Assembly (NCBI GenBank): GCA_002354055.1
Contig: DEKW01000017.1
Span: forward strand, 69,726 to 89,325
Direction of reading: 5' to 3'
DNA: 19,600 nt
From: Bacteroidales bacterium UBA2712
GTDB lineage: Bacteria; Bacteroidota; Bacteroidia; Bacteroidales; Paludibacteraceae
Shown here: one piece after another, positions 19,557 to 19,600 of the stretch
Position numbering within the stretch: the first letter of the stretch is position 1
Layout: each line of letters starts with the position of its first letter
Notes under the pieces: model-generated
The model's input: the letters and a program-made list of their open reading frames with translations, nothing else
Told to the model about the DNA's origin: nothing
The model's database searches: none
Position numbers and translations under genes: made by a program

Positions 19557-19600
19557 ATGACTAAGAAAGAAATTCTAACGCTTAGGCTAAGGCTCAGAAC
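19557..19600 (+). CDS. 5' end of a gene running out of the window
   Basis: ATG at 19557 opens a frame MTKKEILTLRLRLR that continues to the end of the window. It follows the 8-bp repeat array downstream of the 100-aa gene on the same strand. Too short to identify. Confidence 0.5.
   Translation, partial: MTKKEILTLRLRLR

Noticed and set aside
1..19600. tRNA or rRNA genes
   Set aside because: No T-loop GGTTCRA arrangement with a matching acceptor stem and no ribosomal RNA segment was found by eye on either strand.

Overview
The window reads as chromosomal DNA of a member of the Bacteroidales (Bacteroidota). The evidence is the promoters, which follow the TTTG-N20/21-TAnnTTTG pattern of that phylum; almost no Shine-Dalgarno sequences; a BT4734-like/DUF3987 primase-helicase; and an AAA-ATPase-like/PD-(D/E)XK protein of a type greatly expanded in this group. 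The genus cannot be fixed from sequence alone.

Region 1 (57-9653, minus strand) is a tightly packed six-gene cassette, in transcription order: C5 DNA-cytosine methyltransferase, MORC/MutL-like GHKL ATPase, Z1-type superfamily II ATPase, PD-(D/E)XK nuclease (DUF4420-like), a 226-aa protein of unknown fold, and a 795-aa protein. The first four match a known class of MORC-containing restriction-modification loci. The last is the surprise. It carries a complete sigma-70 core (regions 2, 3 and 4, including the finger-like linker), a SANT-like helix-turn-helix, and a C-terminal domain resembling the modified-DNA-reading (ScoMcrA sulfur-binding-like) domain of HNH nucleases. Its N-terminal ~46 residues are homologous to the C-terminal ~46 residues of the 226-aa protein next to it. 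This looks like a restriction system with its own RNA-polymerase-associated, modification-reading subunit.

Region 2 (9654-10734) holds two predicted rod-like structured RNAs on the minus strand on either side of a small acidic protein gene. Each ends in an intrinsic terminator; the first terminator stops about ten bases before the methyltransferase start. A canonical promoter and a row of GC-rich palindromes follow.

Region 3 (10735-12725) is the AAA-ATPase/PD-(D/E)XK gene, with a 13-bp tandem repeat (a frame-shifting unit) in the linker before its winged-helix domain and two promoter candidates.

Region 4 (12790-18627) looks like an accessory or replicon-like module. It has a primase-helicase gene with two small genes upstream, two unrecognised genes, 12-bp iteron-like repeats, and copies of an 8-bp GTGTGAAW iteron at both ends in opposite orientation. 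A family of 17-bp (7-3-7) palindromes with a conserved tail occurs in the 3' region of the primase-helicase gene and three times in frame inside it.

Region 5 (18789-19600, plus strand) has a promoter, a long structured leader, a 100-aa conserved-looking small protein, an 8-bp tandem repeat in which every unit holds an overlapping start/stop ATGA, and the first codons of another gene. Region 1 is visibly more AT-rich than regions 3 and 4, which fits separate acquisition.
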